Positions 49,408 through 59,227 of a DNA stretch of 64,000 bases are shown piece after piece. Location of the stretch: the NCBI GenBank assembly GCA_009746045.1, contig RPFO01000076.1, forward strand, positions 3,048,420 through 3,112,419, written 5' to 3'. The DNA comes from Mesostigma viride (lineage: Eukaryota; Streptophyta; Mesostigmatophyceae; Mesostigmatales; Mesostigmataceae). Below the pieces are notes generated by a model. It had not been told where the DNA came from, did not search any database, and saw only the letters and a list, made by a program, of their open reading frames with translations. The first letter of the stretch is position 1. The number at the start of each line of letters is the position of its first letter. The translations under genes and the position numbers were made by a program.

Positions 49408-50155
49408 CTCAGTGCCCTTGACATCTTCTCCAGTCTGAACCACCCCCGAACCCTGTCCAGCAAAGAAAACACTCTGACTTGCCGATAGGGCTTCCTCGTA
49501 TTAATCACCATGCCGTCTGGGGTCGCACGCCTCACCAGCTCGTACGCCGGCAATGCTGGCCTCTTCAGCGCCTCGCGCACCCGTGCAGCGTCCTTCATCT
49601 GCTGCGCCCTCTCACGTGACCGCAGGTCCTGCCGCCTCTCCTCCGCGGACTCCTGCTCCTGCAGGCGACGTGCAATGACGGCGTCTGCTTCCACCTGCGC
49701 CGATCGTGCCTCATCTGCCGACGAGGGCTGCATGCCAAACAGGCCGAGAGAGCTGGACTCTGACTCCTCGCCCGACTCCTCGCCAGACTTCTCACCCGAC
49801 GAGGTGGCATTGCTCGGCCCCTCACCACACGGCGCATATGGCGGACCCCTCGGGACCCGTGCCACCACCCGGCGGTGTCGAGCCCCTCATGACCCGACGC
49901 ATGAAAGGGATGCGCACGACTTCCCGCACAACGTCCCGGTAAGACGGGTCATCCTCCTCATCCTCGGCCACCATCTCCTCCTGGCACGCCCTATCCGAAA
50001 TCTCCTGGCGCAGACTCGCCAGAATCGAGTCGGATGTCCCCGAGTCCGAATACAGGGGAGATGAGGATGACTGATACTGTACCTCCTCTTCTGAAGATGC
50101 TTGGCCCATGCATGGGGGCCTTACCCTTGTTGTTCGGGTTGGTCTTGGGAGCCAT
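49408..50155 (-). pseudogene. CACTA transposase N-terminal exon(s), frameshifted
   Basis: ATG at 50155 (MAPKTNPNNKGKAPMHG) is followed by frame changes near 50105 and 49850. The segments are a Ser/Glu-rich acidic part (ASSEEEVQYQSSSSPLYS), a DPSYRDVVREVVRIPFMRR part, and a Glu/Arg coiled-coil-like part (EADAVIARRLQEQESAEERR). The exon probably ends at a GTATGC donor (49402-49407). No catalytic motif; such N-termini often bind DNA in CACTA proteins, but nothing here proves it. Confidence 0.5.
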
Positions 50156-51838
50156 TTTTCGAAAATGTGGGTAAAAAATGGAGAGAGTGAAAAGAGGTTG
50201 GTTTTGCTCGTCGTAACAACGCGTGTTTTCACAGGTGTTTTTTTAAATGCAAGTTATGGCCTACACAAAGCTGGAAATGCTCAGGCAGTGCCAAATGGCG
50301 TGTGTGTGAACGACGAGACACCTTGGCATTAGGATAGAATGGCACATATACTGCTGGCCAGCCATCGTTGACGGCTGGCCAGACTTTGCGTAAGTTAACA
50401 CTAACTTACTGATCCTGGACGGACTAGCCTATCAGTTACAACCTGATCTAGTCAGTCCTAACATGACAACTACAGTCCCGGTACTGAGGTACCGGCTCAT
50501 CACATACTGAGTATAGCCACGTGTCCATGCCACGACTGCTCTATAGTCCAGCACCGTCCCAGTACCCAATTGGGTGCTGGCGGTGCTGACACGTGTCCAC
50601 TTAGGCTACAGGCAGGAGACTTAGACTAACTACAGTGCGTATGCTACCTGCTGTTCGGCAGCAAACGTCCATATGTTTGCGCGTGGATAGACTTGTTACG
50701 TTATTCTTGACATGTTTTATTAGCGATGACGGCCAGGAAAGGTTTGAGGCTATGTCCGTGAGGTGGGAGTGATGGCTCCCGCACAGCAGGTAATCTGCGG
50801 TTTCGACCTGCTACGTATTAACATGTTAGCGTTTATACATTACAGTACCAAGTCGTCCTATCGTTTATAAACTGGTTGTAGACATGTAATCGAAGGTTTT
50901 TGCTTGTCGTTTTGTTGCTTTAGTGCTTGTACGCGTTCGCTTGTGGTGGTTGGGGAATGCCGCTATGTCACGCAGATTTTGGACCAGATTTGATTGCTAT
51001 TAGCTGAGGCTTGAACGAAACCAGTGAAGTAGCGTTTGTTATTGTCTCTAAATATGGTGGGCTTGATAACGGGATGCTTTTCCCTGCACAGACATAGCGA
51101 GACAAGTGGTTTTCTGGCCAGCTCTAGGCATGGCTTCTTGGTTTGCTGGCCCAAGTTATCCTTCTGCTTGTGCGTCCATAGTGCATGCATGCAAGAAATA
51201 TGAATGGCCGGGGCCTGCTTGCATGGAAGCATAACCAGGTTAGTTCTTTTGTTTTTTCTATCATTGCCAATCATCGGAATTGCTTTTTTAGTGTGTTGGA
51301 TGCATTGATAATGTAGCTCCTTGTGAACCCCTTTAACGCTTGGTTTTGGGCCTTGGCACCAGCTTTATACTTGTTGTATAGCATGCTGTTGTGATTTTTA
51401 AGCTGGAAATGTGTTCGGGAATCCATGTGTGGCCATCTATGATGTTTTGTGCCACGTTGGAATTGAACGCCTATACGGTAGTGCTAGCAAAACACCCCAA
51501 AATAACTGCACCCTTTATAACGGTCTGAGCTATTTTGGGCTGTATGCTAGCTAGCATGTGCAGTTCTATGGCATGGCATGTTGTGAATGCATCTATGGCA
51601 TGCCTGTGATTATCTTAAGCTCCCCTCAAAGGGCCAGGGTCAGCAGATTTTGAGAAATGGTCCATATTGCATTATATATCTCTTGAACCCCATCTGCACC
51701 ATACCCCCTTGGGGGGGGGGGCTATTTATAGTAGCTGTGGGGCATAGATATGTGACCAATGACATGACCCCAAAGTTATTTGATATAAAAGCATCCTTGG
51801 TGGGCCATCCTTGGTGGGTCATGCTGGTGGCCTGGGAG
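50156..51838. other. Gene-free stretch right of the CACTA gene
   Basis: No supported ORF. It includes a hairpin at 50354-50382, near-palindromes around 50475-50585 (CCGGTACTGAGGTACCGG, ACCCAATTGGGT) and a G10 run near 51711. The CACTA 5' terminus should be here, but I could not find a TAGTG end matching the left candidate. The last 50 bp hold CATCCTTGGTGGGCCA repeats, the left arm of the next element. Confidence 0.5.
50354..50382. repeat. Hairpin with 10 bp perfect arms
   Basis: CTGGCCAGCC, 9-base loop ATCGTTGAC, GGCTGGCCAG. Just upstream of the CACTA start codon on the minus strand. Confidence 0.8.
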
Positions 51839-53585
51839 TGTCCAGAGGCCTCAATTGAGGCCTTTTGGCTCAATTGAGGCCTTTTTTACCAAGATCTCAC
51901 AAAGTACGGTATTTTGGCGGGAAGGACCGGTCCTATGGGTCGTCCGGCCCCAGTGGCGCGAATCTGGTACATGTGCTGAGCGTCCTGACCCGTTGGGGTC
52001 GACAGGGGTCGACGGTTACTGAAAAATACGTGAGGTGGAAAAGTACCTATTTTGGCCACTTTCGTGCAACGGGACGAGGAATTTTCACGAATGCACGACC
52101 ATGGCGGCCTCGAGTAAAATGGACCGTATGGCCACGTTCGTGCATCATTTCGAGCAGTATGGAGCGCGTTGGGCAGATAAATTATCCTTGAAGCTAGCCC
52201 GACCGCTAAATGTGTCAAAAGTCGATTTATAAATTCGTGGGGTCGTTATTTGTGTGCTGAATGCCAGGTTAGTGAAGTTCAGATGGGGCGTAGATGGCGT
52301 TGATAGTGCGCCTGCCAGCAGGACGATGCTTCGATATGTTGGGAAGGAGACTAGCGGAACGGCGGGGGGGGTGTTGGGGCAGCCGTGACTAAAGGGGCGC
52401 TGGTTATATTTGAGCCTTTTGTCGTGAATCCATAGGTAGAGGAAGGGGTGTTTTTAGCTAGGAAAAACTGGGTTGCGGACAATAAACGCGCGCGCGCCCC
52501 CAGATATGGGAGCGCAATTATGCGAACAGCGCTGGTGAGGCCGCTGCAGCCGCTTTCATACGTCAATGGACGACGCATGGAGCGTCTGTCCGGCCAGATT
52601 TGCGGGCTGCATCGCTTCTGGACAACTTGAAAACGCCGAGCTTGAACAGCTTTTCTGATGCAGCCACGTTCAGCGCCAACGCATATGCGTGCTTAGTGAT
52701 CCCGGGTGTGACGGGTGTGAAAGGTAAGTGCGTCCTGGTGGTAGAAAGGGAATGGCATCGATTTGCTTGTGATATCGCCAGTTTTTAGCTGCCTATCGGC
52801 GCCTAGTGCCGAGGTGACGTAAGGCAGGCTATATTACTTCGTGCAGTGCTCTGCGGCTGGCCCCCACCGTGTAGACGTGTTTGCTTTCCATAAGAAGCAT
52901 GGCAGTTCCTGCCATGCTGGCCATGTCTCAGGCAACCCTTGCAAAGCTTAAAATCAAGCTACTAGTGCAAATGGTGTCCAGTTATGCTTGTATATCTTGC
53001 CATGTGCTGTTCATCTGCTGCCGCGGCAGCAAACCCCTGTCAGAATATACCGTAACAACGTAGATATTGGGGCTATGTGAGTGAAGCTGAGCGCTTGGAA
53101 GGTCACACCTATCATTATAATGCATGATCCTTGTGCGTGTTAATAGAGGCTTTGGATTCCTCATGGTTACGTGCAATACCCATGGCAGGCTGTTGCTGCC
53201 TGCAGTGCTGCGCGACAGCCCCGGCCGTGCAATTGTGTATGAGGCGTCCCTTGGGGAGCATGCCATGTCATGCCATGCTTACCGTGTTGTGGGGAAACCT
53301 CGTAAGGTCCAAAAGACACCTAAGAGGCAGAGGGAACTGAGTACTAGCGCCTTTTTTCTGCTTGCATCTATGGTCATGCTGTGTTTATGGTGCCACCGCA
53401 GCGACACCCTGTTTTGTTAAATCATAATTAAATAGGTATTGGGGCTATATGACTGATGTTAAGTGCTGGCAACCCCAAAACAATCATAATAATGCATGGC
53501 CTATGCTCATATTTGGAAAAAAGTTGTTTGGCTGCATGCAACACCCAATATAAAAAAGGCCTCAATTGAGGCCTTTTCCTGGACA
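51839..53585 (+). mobile_element. Second piggyBac-like copy, internally deleted (1.75 kb)
   Basis: Same ends as 10929-13494: TGTCCAGAGGCCTCAATTGAGGCC on the left (written here in two parts, TGTCCAGAGGCC and TCAATTGAGGCC) and the inverse with CCTGGACA on the right. The first 500 bp and last 400 bp align with the other copy. The transposase core with the CDES and ADSWF motifs is missing, and only the N-terminal scrap and Cys-rich tail scrap remain. Confidence 0.8.
52102..52231 (+). pseudogene. Transposase N-terminal remnant in the second piggyBac-like copy
   Basis: MAASSKMDRMATFVHHFEQY aligns with the N-terminus of the first copy, and the stretch ends at a TAA after LNVSKVDL. The downstream part is non-coding in all frames. 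Confidence 0.65.
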
Positions 53586-54222
53586 TTGGGCCCACCAAGG
53601 ATGGCCCACCAGCATCCTGGGTGGGCCAGAAAATGTTATTTGGCTAGACACTCTCATACTTTCTTAGATACCCATACTCAGTCCGTTCTGGTGGTAATTC
53701 CAGTTGACACAATTGAAGGGATATGGGTTTTTTACAACAAAACACTTGGATTTTCTGCTACTGTAGCTCCCTGTATGTTCGGAATCTTGAAACGGACAAA
53801 CTGATGATAGCACTTGGCGAGCTGAACCCAAATCTGCAATCAAAATTTTGGCAGGTACCATAGAGGCGGGGGGGGGGTTGCTCGCAAGATGGTGCTGCCC
53901 CTAGGCACAGAAGTATGCTGCCGTCTGCCACCACTACTACAAGGCTTCAGCTCTCCAGCGTCGCGCCGTGCCAGTATCTCGTCGCGCCCGGCCGGCCGGC
54001 CAACGACCCATTTTAGAAAAACGGAATTTTCCCACACACCAATATGCTCAAACGGTAGAGCTCGCGGAGCTGATCAGTCATTTTGCTCCCTATCTCGACC
54101 CCCAGAACTCCTGGCTTCACAAGGTTTTGCTATGTAAAGCGCCCGAAAGCTAGGTAGGTAGGGTCCAAGGGCCAACTTTTGGAAATTTTCAGCGTTAGTG
54201 TCTGATATTTATGTTTTGAGTA
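53586..54222. other. Gene-free stretch between two DNA elements
   Basis: It starts with inverted copies of the GGTGGGCCATCC repeat (53590-53635), then has short unassignable frames, including IEGIWVFYNKTLGFSAT near 53730. A G10 run lies near 53868. Nothing else supported. Confidence 0.5.
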
Positions 54223-54594
54223 CAGTCATACCCGCGTTAAGTTACGATCGCCGCCAATTTCAGGGCGTCGTAACTTAACGCGGGTACGTATAACTTAACG
54301 GTAGAATTAGGCTAGCGGCCCACCCCCTCCTCCTCTGACGGACTTCTATACGGCGATCGACAGCTCTCGTCAAGCCCGATCCAGCTGCAGCATCAAAGTC
54401 GCCGAAAGTCCATTTTTCAGGCTAGATATTTTGGTCAAGGCCCCGGCGGTGAGGTATATGTATACGCCGGGTGTAGCCGGCCACACAGTGCCTGCGTTTT
54501 TTACCAAAGCTACCGTGTTTCAACCCCTAAACCGACAGGACTTCGTAGCGGATCCCTATTTCCAGCCGGCCTCACATTTGCTTGTGGCAAAACC

Positions 54595-54741
54595 ATGGGG
54601 ACAGTGGTGAGGGAAGCGTCCTTCAGTGCGGTCAATGCCCTGCATGTCAACAATAATAACGTTGCAGCTGACGGCGAGGCATGCGTCCTTGTCAGGGAAC
54701 GGGACAACCCGTATGACGAAAATGCCATACTGGTTACCTAA
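54595..54741 (+). pseudogene. HIRAN-like domain fragment inside the TIR element
   Basis: ATG 54595 leads 48 codons ending in CVLVRERDNPYDENAILV and a stop. The RE-x-DNPYD-x-NAI core is the signature of HIRAN domains, which bind single-stranded DNA ends in HLTF/Rad5-type repair helicases and also occur standalone. No helicase follows. It looks like a captured fragment. Confidence 0.5.
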
Positions 54742-55051
54742 ATACCAGCAAATTCCTTTTCTTCGTTACCCCGATATTCACAGTCTCCTTTCCCACACAG
54801 CAAAATATGGTGTTGTTCTTAGTCAGTTACATCTTTTTTCCCGTCTTTGTTCTTATCGTGTTGATTTCATCACGACTCTTGTTGAACTCTTGCAGCGTTT
54901 ATTGGTCAAAGACTATGACCGAGACATTATGCTCCGTCAAGTCAGATGTTTTTTGCAACGTCACCCACATCTGTTCGGTGCTGCCCCTTGGCACAAGCTC
55001 TACAAACAGGTCGTGGACCGGCTGGATCGCATAGTATCTCCGCACATCTGA
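54716..55051 (+). pseudogene. Retroelement RT-associated fragment inside the TIR element
   Basis: The frame carries SHTAKYGVVLSQLHLFSRLC, then DFITTLVELLQRLLVKDYDR and LRQVRCFLQRHPHLFG. This resembles the helical segment after the RT of some Penelope-like or non-LTR elements (KYGV..GQLHRF.R.CS...DF...L..L...L...GY). I cannot see the RT catalytic part. The assignment is from general pattern memory and is tentative. Confidence 0.4.
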
Positions 55052-56097
55052 ACCCTGTGATGCCAGATCTCCTTTGCGGCCGTTCCGAGCTTGGCACTGG
55101 ATTCGTTGTCCACATCGTCGCGTCGCTGCAGCAACACGATGTTTTCTGGCATCCGCGGGCTTTTGGTTCCCGCCGCACATTTGAAAGTGCTGTCCTCCGG
55201 CTTTTTGCCTTTGCACCGTGTGCAGTTCTTGGACGTTTGGAATCATGGCATGGCTAACGTGATGACTGACTAGCTACCTTTTCAGTGGTTTTCCATTTGC
55301 GGGTATTTCCTCGTAAATGGTGGGAGAGCGATCGCAGCAATGGTGCTCACCACTAGACACTCCCGGCCAGTTAGGCTCGAAACACACGCCCTGATCAAGC
55401 ATGCTGTTTCCGGCCCCACCGTCTAGGTCATCTAGTCGCTCTACACGTAAGCCAGCCATAATTTCAATGCACAAGGCTACACATTTCCATCACCATTCAT
55501 CTTCATCATCCTGAACGACTTGAACACGCGGACAAGATAACGGCAGGCTCGAGCTACCATGGTCCGGATTCTCCCGATTTCTGGCCTGCGCTGGTCGTCT
55601 CCTTGATACCATGGTTCTCAAGGCTAATGACGACAGCCATATAGGCCGGGTAGCTAAAAGCCTGGCAGCGCCACTGACTTAGCCCTTTGTTGGACAAGGG
55701 CAGCGTGGTCGTTACAGAGCTTTCTGGAACCGCAGACTACATGCAGGGCCTGGAAGGACCGTCTGAGCTCCGTTCGGCATGACGATAGACTAGTGTGATG
55801 TGACTTGCCTCATTGCATGCGGGCAACTGACCTGCATGCACCGGGCTAAAAGGATTATTATCAGTTGATATCAGTTGTACTTTGCCGCCGAAACGTCACA
55901 TTGCAAAACCATCACAGTTGGCGGGTTCCTTCGTCCGGACTTGTCCATTTTCGCGGTCAAAAGTGGCCTTACGCCCAGGTTACGCCTTCAAATTGGGCCA
56001 TACCCGGGCACCCAGGCTGTTACGGTGGCACCCAGGCTTAAGTTACGGTCGCCGCCCAAACTTCGGCGTCGTAACTTAACGCGGGTACGTAACCTAA
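55052..56097. other. Non-coding remainder of the TIR element
   Basis: No supported ORF. The last 130 bp contain inverted GTTAAGTTACG/CGTAACTTAAC units mirroring the left end. Confidence 0.5.
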
Positions 56098-56130
56098 CGT
56101 AACTTAACGCGGGTATGACTGTACCCCCCA

Positions 56131-57371
56131 CAGGTCGGACAAATAAAATAAACATTTATATATTTACCCATATTTTATTTATAAATTTTGGATATTTAGT
56201 CCCCTAAATATTATTTGCTTCGTTCGCCTAACTTGTGGGGAAATTTTTAAATATATTTATGACGGAAGTGCCTTAGGCGGAAAAATATTTAAATATATTT
56301 GTCCAGAAGTCTCGTTCGCCGGTAAAATATTTAAATATATTTGCAGTGGATTGGCCGCTGGGGCTAATTATTTAAATGTATTCAAGTACCATTTAAATAT
56401 CAGGTATTTATAAATGTATTTAAATGTATCAGTATATTTAAATATATTTAAACATTTAAATACATGCCTGTACTAGTTGCGCCCTATCCGGAGCGCCCTC
56501 CCCCCTTTCCCGCCGTCCGTCACCCGCAGGCCGAAGCCCCTCCTATAACAGTCAGTCGGTCAGTGAGTCAGTCAGTTTGCTCTCGAAGCTTCATGACCAG
56601 CCTCCGTTGGAGTATTGGAGACAACTATTTAAATTGATTTACTAATTAAAGGGTATTTAAATATCAAGTAAACTAAATATATTTATAAATATATTTGGTT
56701 TGCTTGATATTTATAAATATATTTAAATATATTTATTAATAATATAATTACTTACAGCAGAGTGAAATCACTCAAACCAAAGCAAACGCCCAGCTATAAA
56801 CCTCTACACAGAGCCATGTCAAATCTCTATACTACGATAAGACCAATGGAAACTCCTAACGGGAGGAACCTAATAGCCCTGCTGCACCGCAAAATCAGCC
56901 CGCGTACGGCGGAGCATGATGTCAGCCATGGCCCGAGTCAGCGCCACCGACAAGCGCTGACGCCAATATGACGTCCAGGTCCGCGCCGACCATGGGGCCC
57001 GCTGGCCCTCCAGGTCCAGCCGGTCCTCCCGGAGCCGGCAACACTCCTTGAAGAAGGCGGAGGTCAGGGGCCCCATGGCCCCAAACTCCTCCAGGACAAA
57101 GGGCACCACACGATGGTGCCCGACGTCGTTTAAATATATTTGCCTCGAAGGGCCCTTTGGCAGAATTTATTTAAATGTATTTGTCACGAAAGGCAGTTGC
57201 GCTGGAAACTATTTAAATATATTTGTCCAGAAGTCTCGTTTGCCGGAAAAATATTTAAATATATTTGCCTTGCTCCCCAGTTTGTGTGAAAATATTTAAA
57301 TGTTATTTGACCTTGTTTTGGTACCTGCCAGAAGTATTTAAATGTTATTTAAATATTATTTGTCCGACCTG
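56131..57371. mobile_element. AT-rich TIR element (1.24 kb), non-autonomous
   Basis: CAGGTCGGACAAATAA (56131-56146) is repeated inverted at 57356-57371. Both outer thirds are filled with ATTTAAATATATTTG units. No transposase. I could not find a target duplication, and the left edge nearly abuts the preceding element. Family unknown. Confidence 0.65.
56870..57109 (-). pseudogene. GC-rich coding fragment in the AT-rich element
   Basis: The minus strand encodes VVPFVLEEFGAMGPLTSAFF, then a Trp/Arg-rich stretch (SARTWTSYWRQRLSVALTRA) and a short basic end. It resembles the C-terminal tails seen after RT in some algal retroelements, but I cannot name the family. Its GC content contrasts sharply with the ATTTAAAT repeats on either side, as expected of a captured sequence. 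Confidence 0.4.
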
Positions 57372-58148
57372 CGGTATCCACCCCCCTTCTTCCCGTCCAA
57401 ATTTTTGCCGACGACGGAGGGTCTCGGGTTGGGTACGACCATTTGGCTTGATGTCACCCCTCCTCAGTTGTTGTTGTTGTTGTTGTTGTGTCTAACGCCG
57501 CACATGGGCAGCAGAGAATCTATACTCGAGTGGCCGAGGGCCGGATATATTCTACAGTACAATACAGGCTGGTTAGGCTATAGTGACCCTTTTAGTGTCA
57601 GCATGATTTCCTGGACTATAGTGACCGAATCTCGAGATTCTGAAAACACATCTCCTAGGCAGTTTTTCATGACGGATGCAACTGCTGAAGGGGCTGTCAG
57701 AAAAAATTATATCTACTAGTAGTTGTAGCAGCTTTGACTCAACAAATCAGATTTCTGCAAGGAACATACGGATTTCTACCTGACAAGCCGGTATATTTTG
57801 CGGCCGCCCTCTCAGCAGTTGAATCTGGCATGAAAAACTGCTTGGCAAAAGTGGTCTCGGATCCTTGAGATTCTAAGTAGATTGTTCAGGAAGTCAAGTT
57901 ATGTTCAGCTTTAGTTCATTGGCTGTAACTGCCAGCTATATCCTTACTTTGTGAATAACTGCCAGATTCATGGGAATCTTGTCCTTGTCCCGCAGGAACT
58001 TATTTCTTATTTCTGATTTCTGATTTGATGAATATTTTTCCAGAGTTTTTTGACCTGCCACACTACTGGCTGGAGCTGTGGGCTTGTCTCCATGTTAACT
58101 TAAGCAGGGGAAGCACAATATGCTTGTTTAGCCCTAGTTTGGTCAGCA
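57372..58148. other. Gene-free stretch with (GTT)n and a long foldback
   Basis: (GTT)8 microsatellite at 57467-57490. Imperfect inverted repeat 57620-57700 / 57800-57880. No supported ORF. Confidence 0.6.
57620..57880. repeat. Imperfect foldback, arms about 80 bp, loop about 100 bp
   Basis: GGCAGTTTTTCATGACGG and CAACTGCTGAAGGGG on the left pair with CCCTCTCAGCAGTTG and CATGAAAAACTGCTTGG on the right. Pairing extends outward through the GAATCTC/GAGATTC regions. It could be a foldback MITE or a source of a small-RNA precursor. Confidence 0.65.
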
Positions 58149-58620
58149 ACAAGAAAAAAGTGGGGGAGGGGGGGCTATCGCCCCCCCTCCCCGACTTGAG
58201 AGGACGTGACTCGCCGCTAGCGGCCCAGAGGCCGATAGTCGACCTTCTGGGCGCCAACCGCACCGGCCCGCGCGACGCGCCAAGACCCTTCCACGGAGGA
58301 CGCGCGAGCGGACGATTCCGACCGGGACGAACCGCCGCCGTGCGCCACGCGCAACGGACCCTTCCCCGTGAACACCGTGGAAGCTCTCCGAGCGTGAGAT
58401 ACTTGGAAATTTCGTCACGTTCGTATCGAAAATGAAATTTCTGACAAATTTGTCAGCTCGGACAGAACCACAATGAATTTCCAGGTAAATAGGTGTACGT
58501 TTATTCCAAACAACCACAATGAATTTCAGCATACCATTCGATACAACAATGATATTTCGGCGTCGGATACTTGGAAATTTCGTTACGTTCGTATCGCCAG
58601 TGAAATTCTGACAAATTTTA
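58149..58620 (+). repeat. Module E, copy 1, with G7/C7 hairpin
   Basis: About 310 bp nearly identical to 62125-62430, then looser similarity. It starts AAGAAAAAAGTGGGGG and holds a perfect 13 bp hairpin (58163-58175 / 58180-58192, loop TATC). A GC-rich part follows, then the motif GATACTTGGAAATTTCG. Its open frames occur on both strands and are not treated as genes. Confidence 0.85.
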
Positions 58621-59219
58621 TCCTGAACTATTTCGCATCATAACATGACTCCGTTGGGAGATCATCATGTAGCACTGGCTAACATATTCCCTTGCTGGAT
58701 GGATGGAGGTAGGTGAAGAATTAAACCTTTTTGAATGACCTTATTTGTCTAATTGTAATTGCCTAGCACAGTCTACCTAGAGGAGGGCCCTGATTGGCAC
58801 AATTGTGGCCATGTACGTAATTATGCTACATGTCGTACATGATCTCCCAACTAGTCATGTTATAATTTAATTTCATTTTAATGCTAGCATGTCTTGTTGC
58901 ATGCCCTCAAAGCTAAAATTGTTTATCACATGCAGAGAGAGCCCGCACAATGAATTTCAGCGTACCATTCATTAATTAATTATACCATGCGATATACTTT
59001 ACAGATATTTCGCTGTCAAATGCTTCGAAATTTGGGTACTGCTTTTTGCAAGCCAGCCATAAGGACCAAACACTCCCATGCAAACTCCCATTTTCATCAT
59101 TAATTAATATTCATTGAGTGGCAATCCTTTCATTCCTTTGTTCACACATGCACCATCCGTCATTCCCATTATTAAATTGAAAAAATTAAAACATAGCATG
59201 ACTCCGTGGTGCCCACTAT
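58621..59219. other. Gene-free AT-rich stretch
   Basis: No ORF. 58986-59030 is a partial copy of the start of module F (CATGCGATATACTTTA). 59040-59219 resembles 63560-63710 (module G, with ATTCATTGAGTGGCAATCC and GCCCACTATGACTTCATG), which precedes the minisatellite in both places. Confidence 0.6.
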
Positions 59220-59227
59220 GACTTCAT

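Larger units (their letters stand above)
13824..50155 (-). mobile_element. CACTA (EnSpm) transposon gene body, split by four nested LTR retrotransposons
   Basis: The minus-strand exons from 50155 down to 13824 read in order as one tnp2-type transposase: N-terminal region, small exon, Transposase_21 core, DUF4218-like region, Cys-poor tail with a DUF4216-like segment. Element A (17346-34268) and element D (34343-48798) interrupt the same core exon; B lies in A and C in D. Removing A with one GTGGA and D with one CGCAT joins the exon sequence without a gap. The outer ends are not established: a CACTA motif at 10736 is a candidate on the left, and none was found on the right. Confidence 0.85.
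54223..56121. mobile_element. TA-flanked TIR element (Tc1/mariner/pogo-like ends), no transposase
   Basis: The first 24 bp (54223-54246, CAGTCATACCCGCGTTAAG...) are repeated perfectly inverted at 56098-56121, and TA lies on both sides (54221-54222, 56122-56123). CAGT-type ends with a TA duplication fit the Tc1/mariner/pogo group. Subterminal copies of CGTAACTTAACGCGGGTA occur at both ends, some forming palindromes. Inside are fragments of unrelated genes instead of a DDE transposase, so this is a non-autonomous element. Confidence 0.8.

Noticed and set aside
51780-53650. GTTATTTG on both sides of the second piggyBac-like copy (near 51776 and 53636) as an 8 bp target duplication
   Set aside because: The sequences just inside do not form inverted termini, and piggyBac-like elements do not make 8 bp duplications; likely chance in AT-rich DNA.
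53496-53804. 102-codon frame between the DNA elements
   Set aside because: Starts inside the piggyBac-like end and crosses its boundary; no recognisable domain.
58025-58435. 136-codon plus-strand and 129-codon minus-strand frames in module E
   Set aside because: The module is a repeated GC-rich segment with a hairpin and open frames on both strands; no motif.
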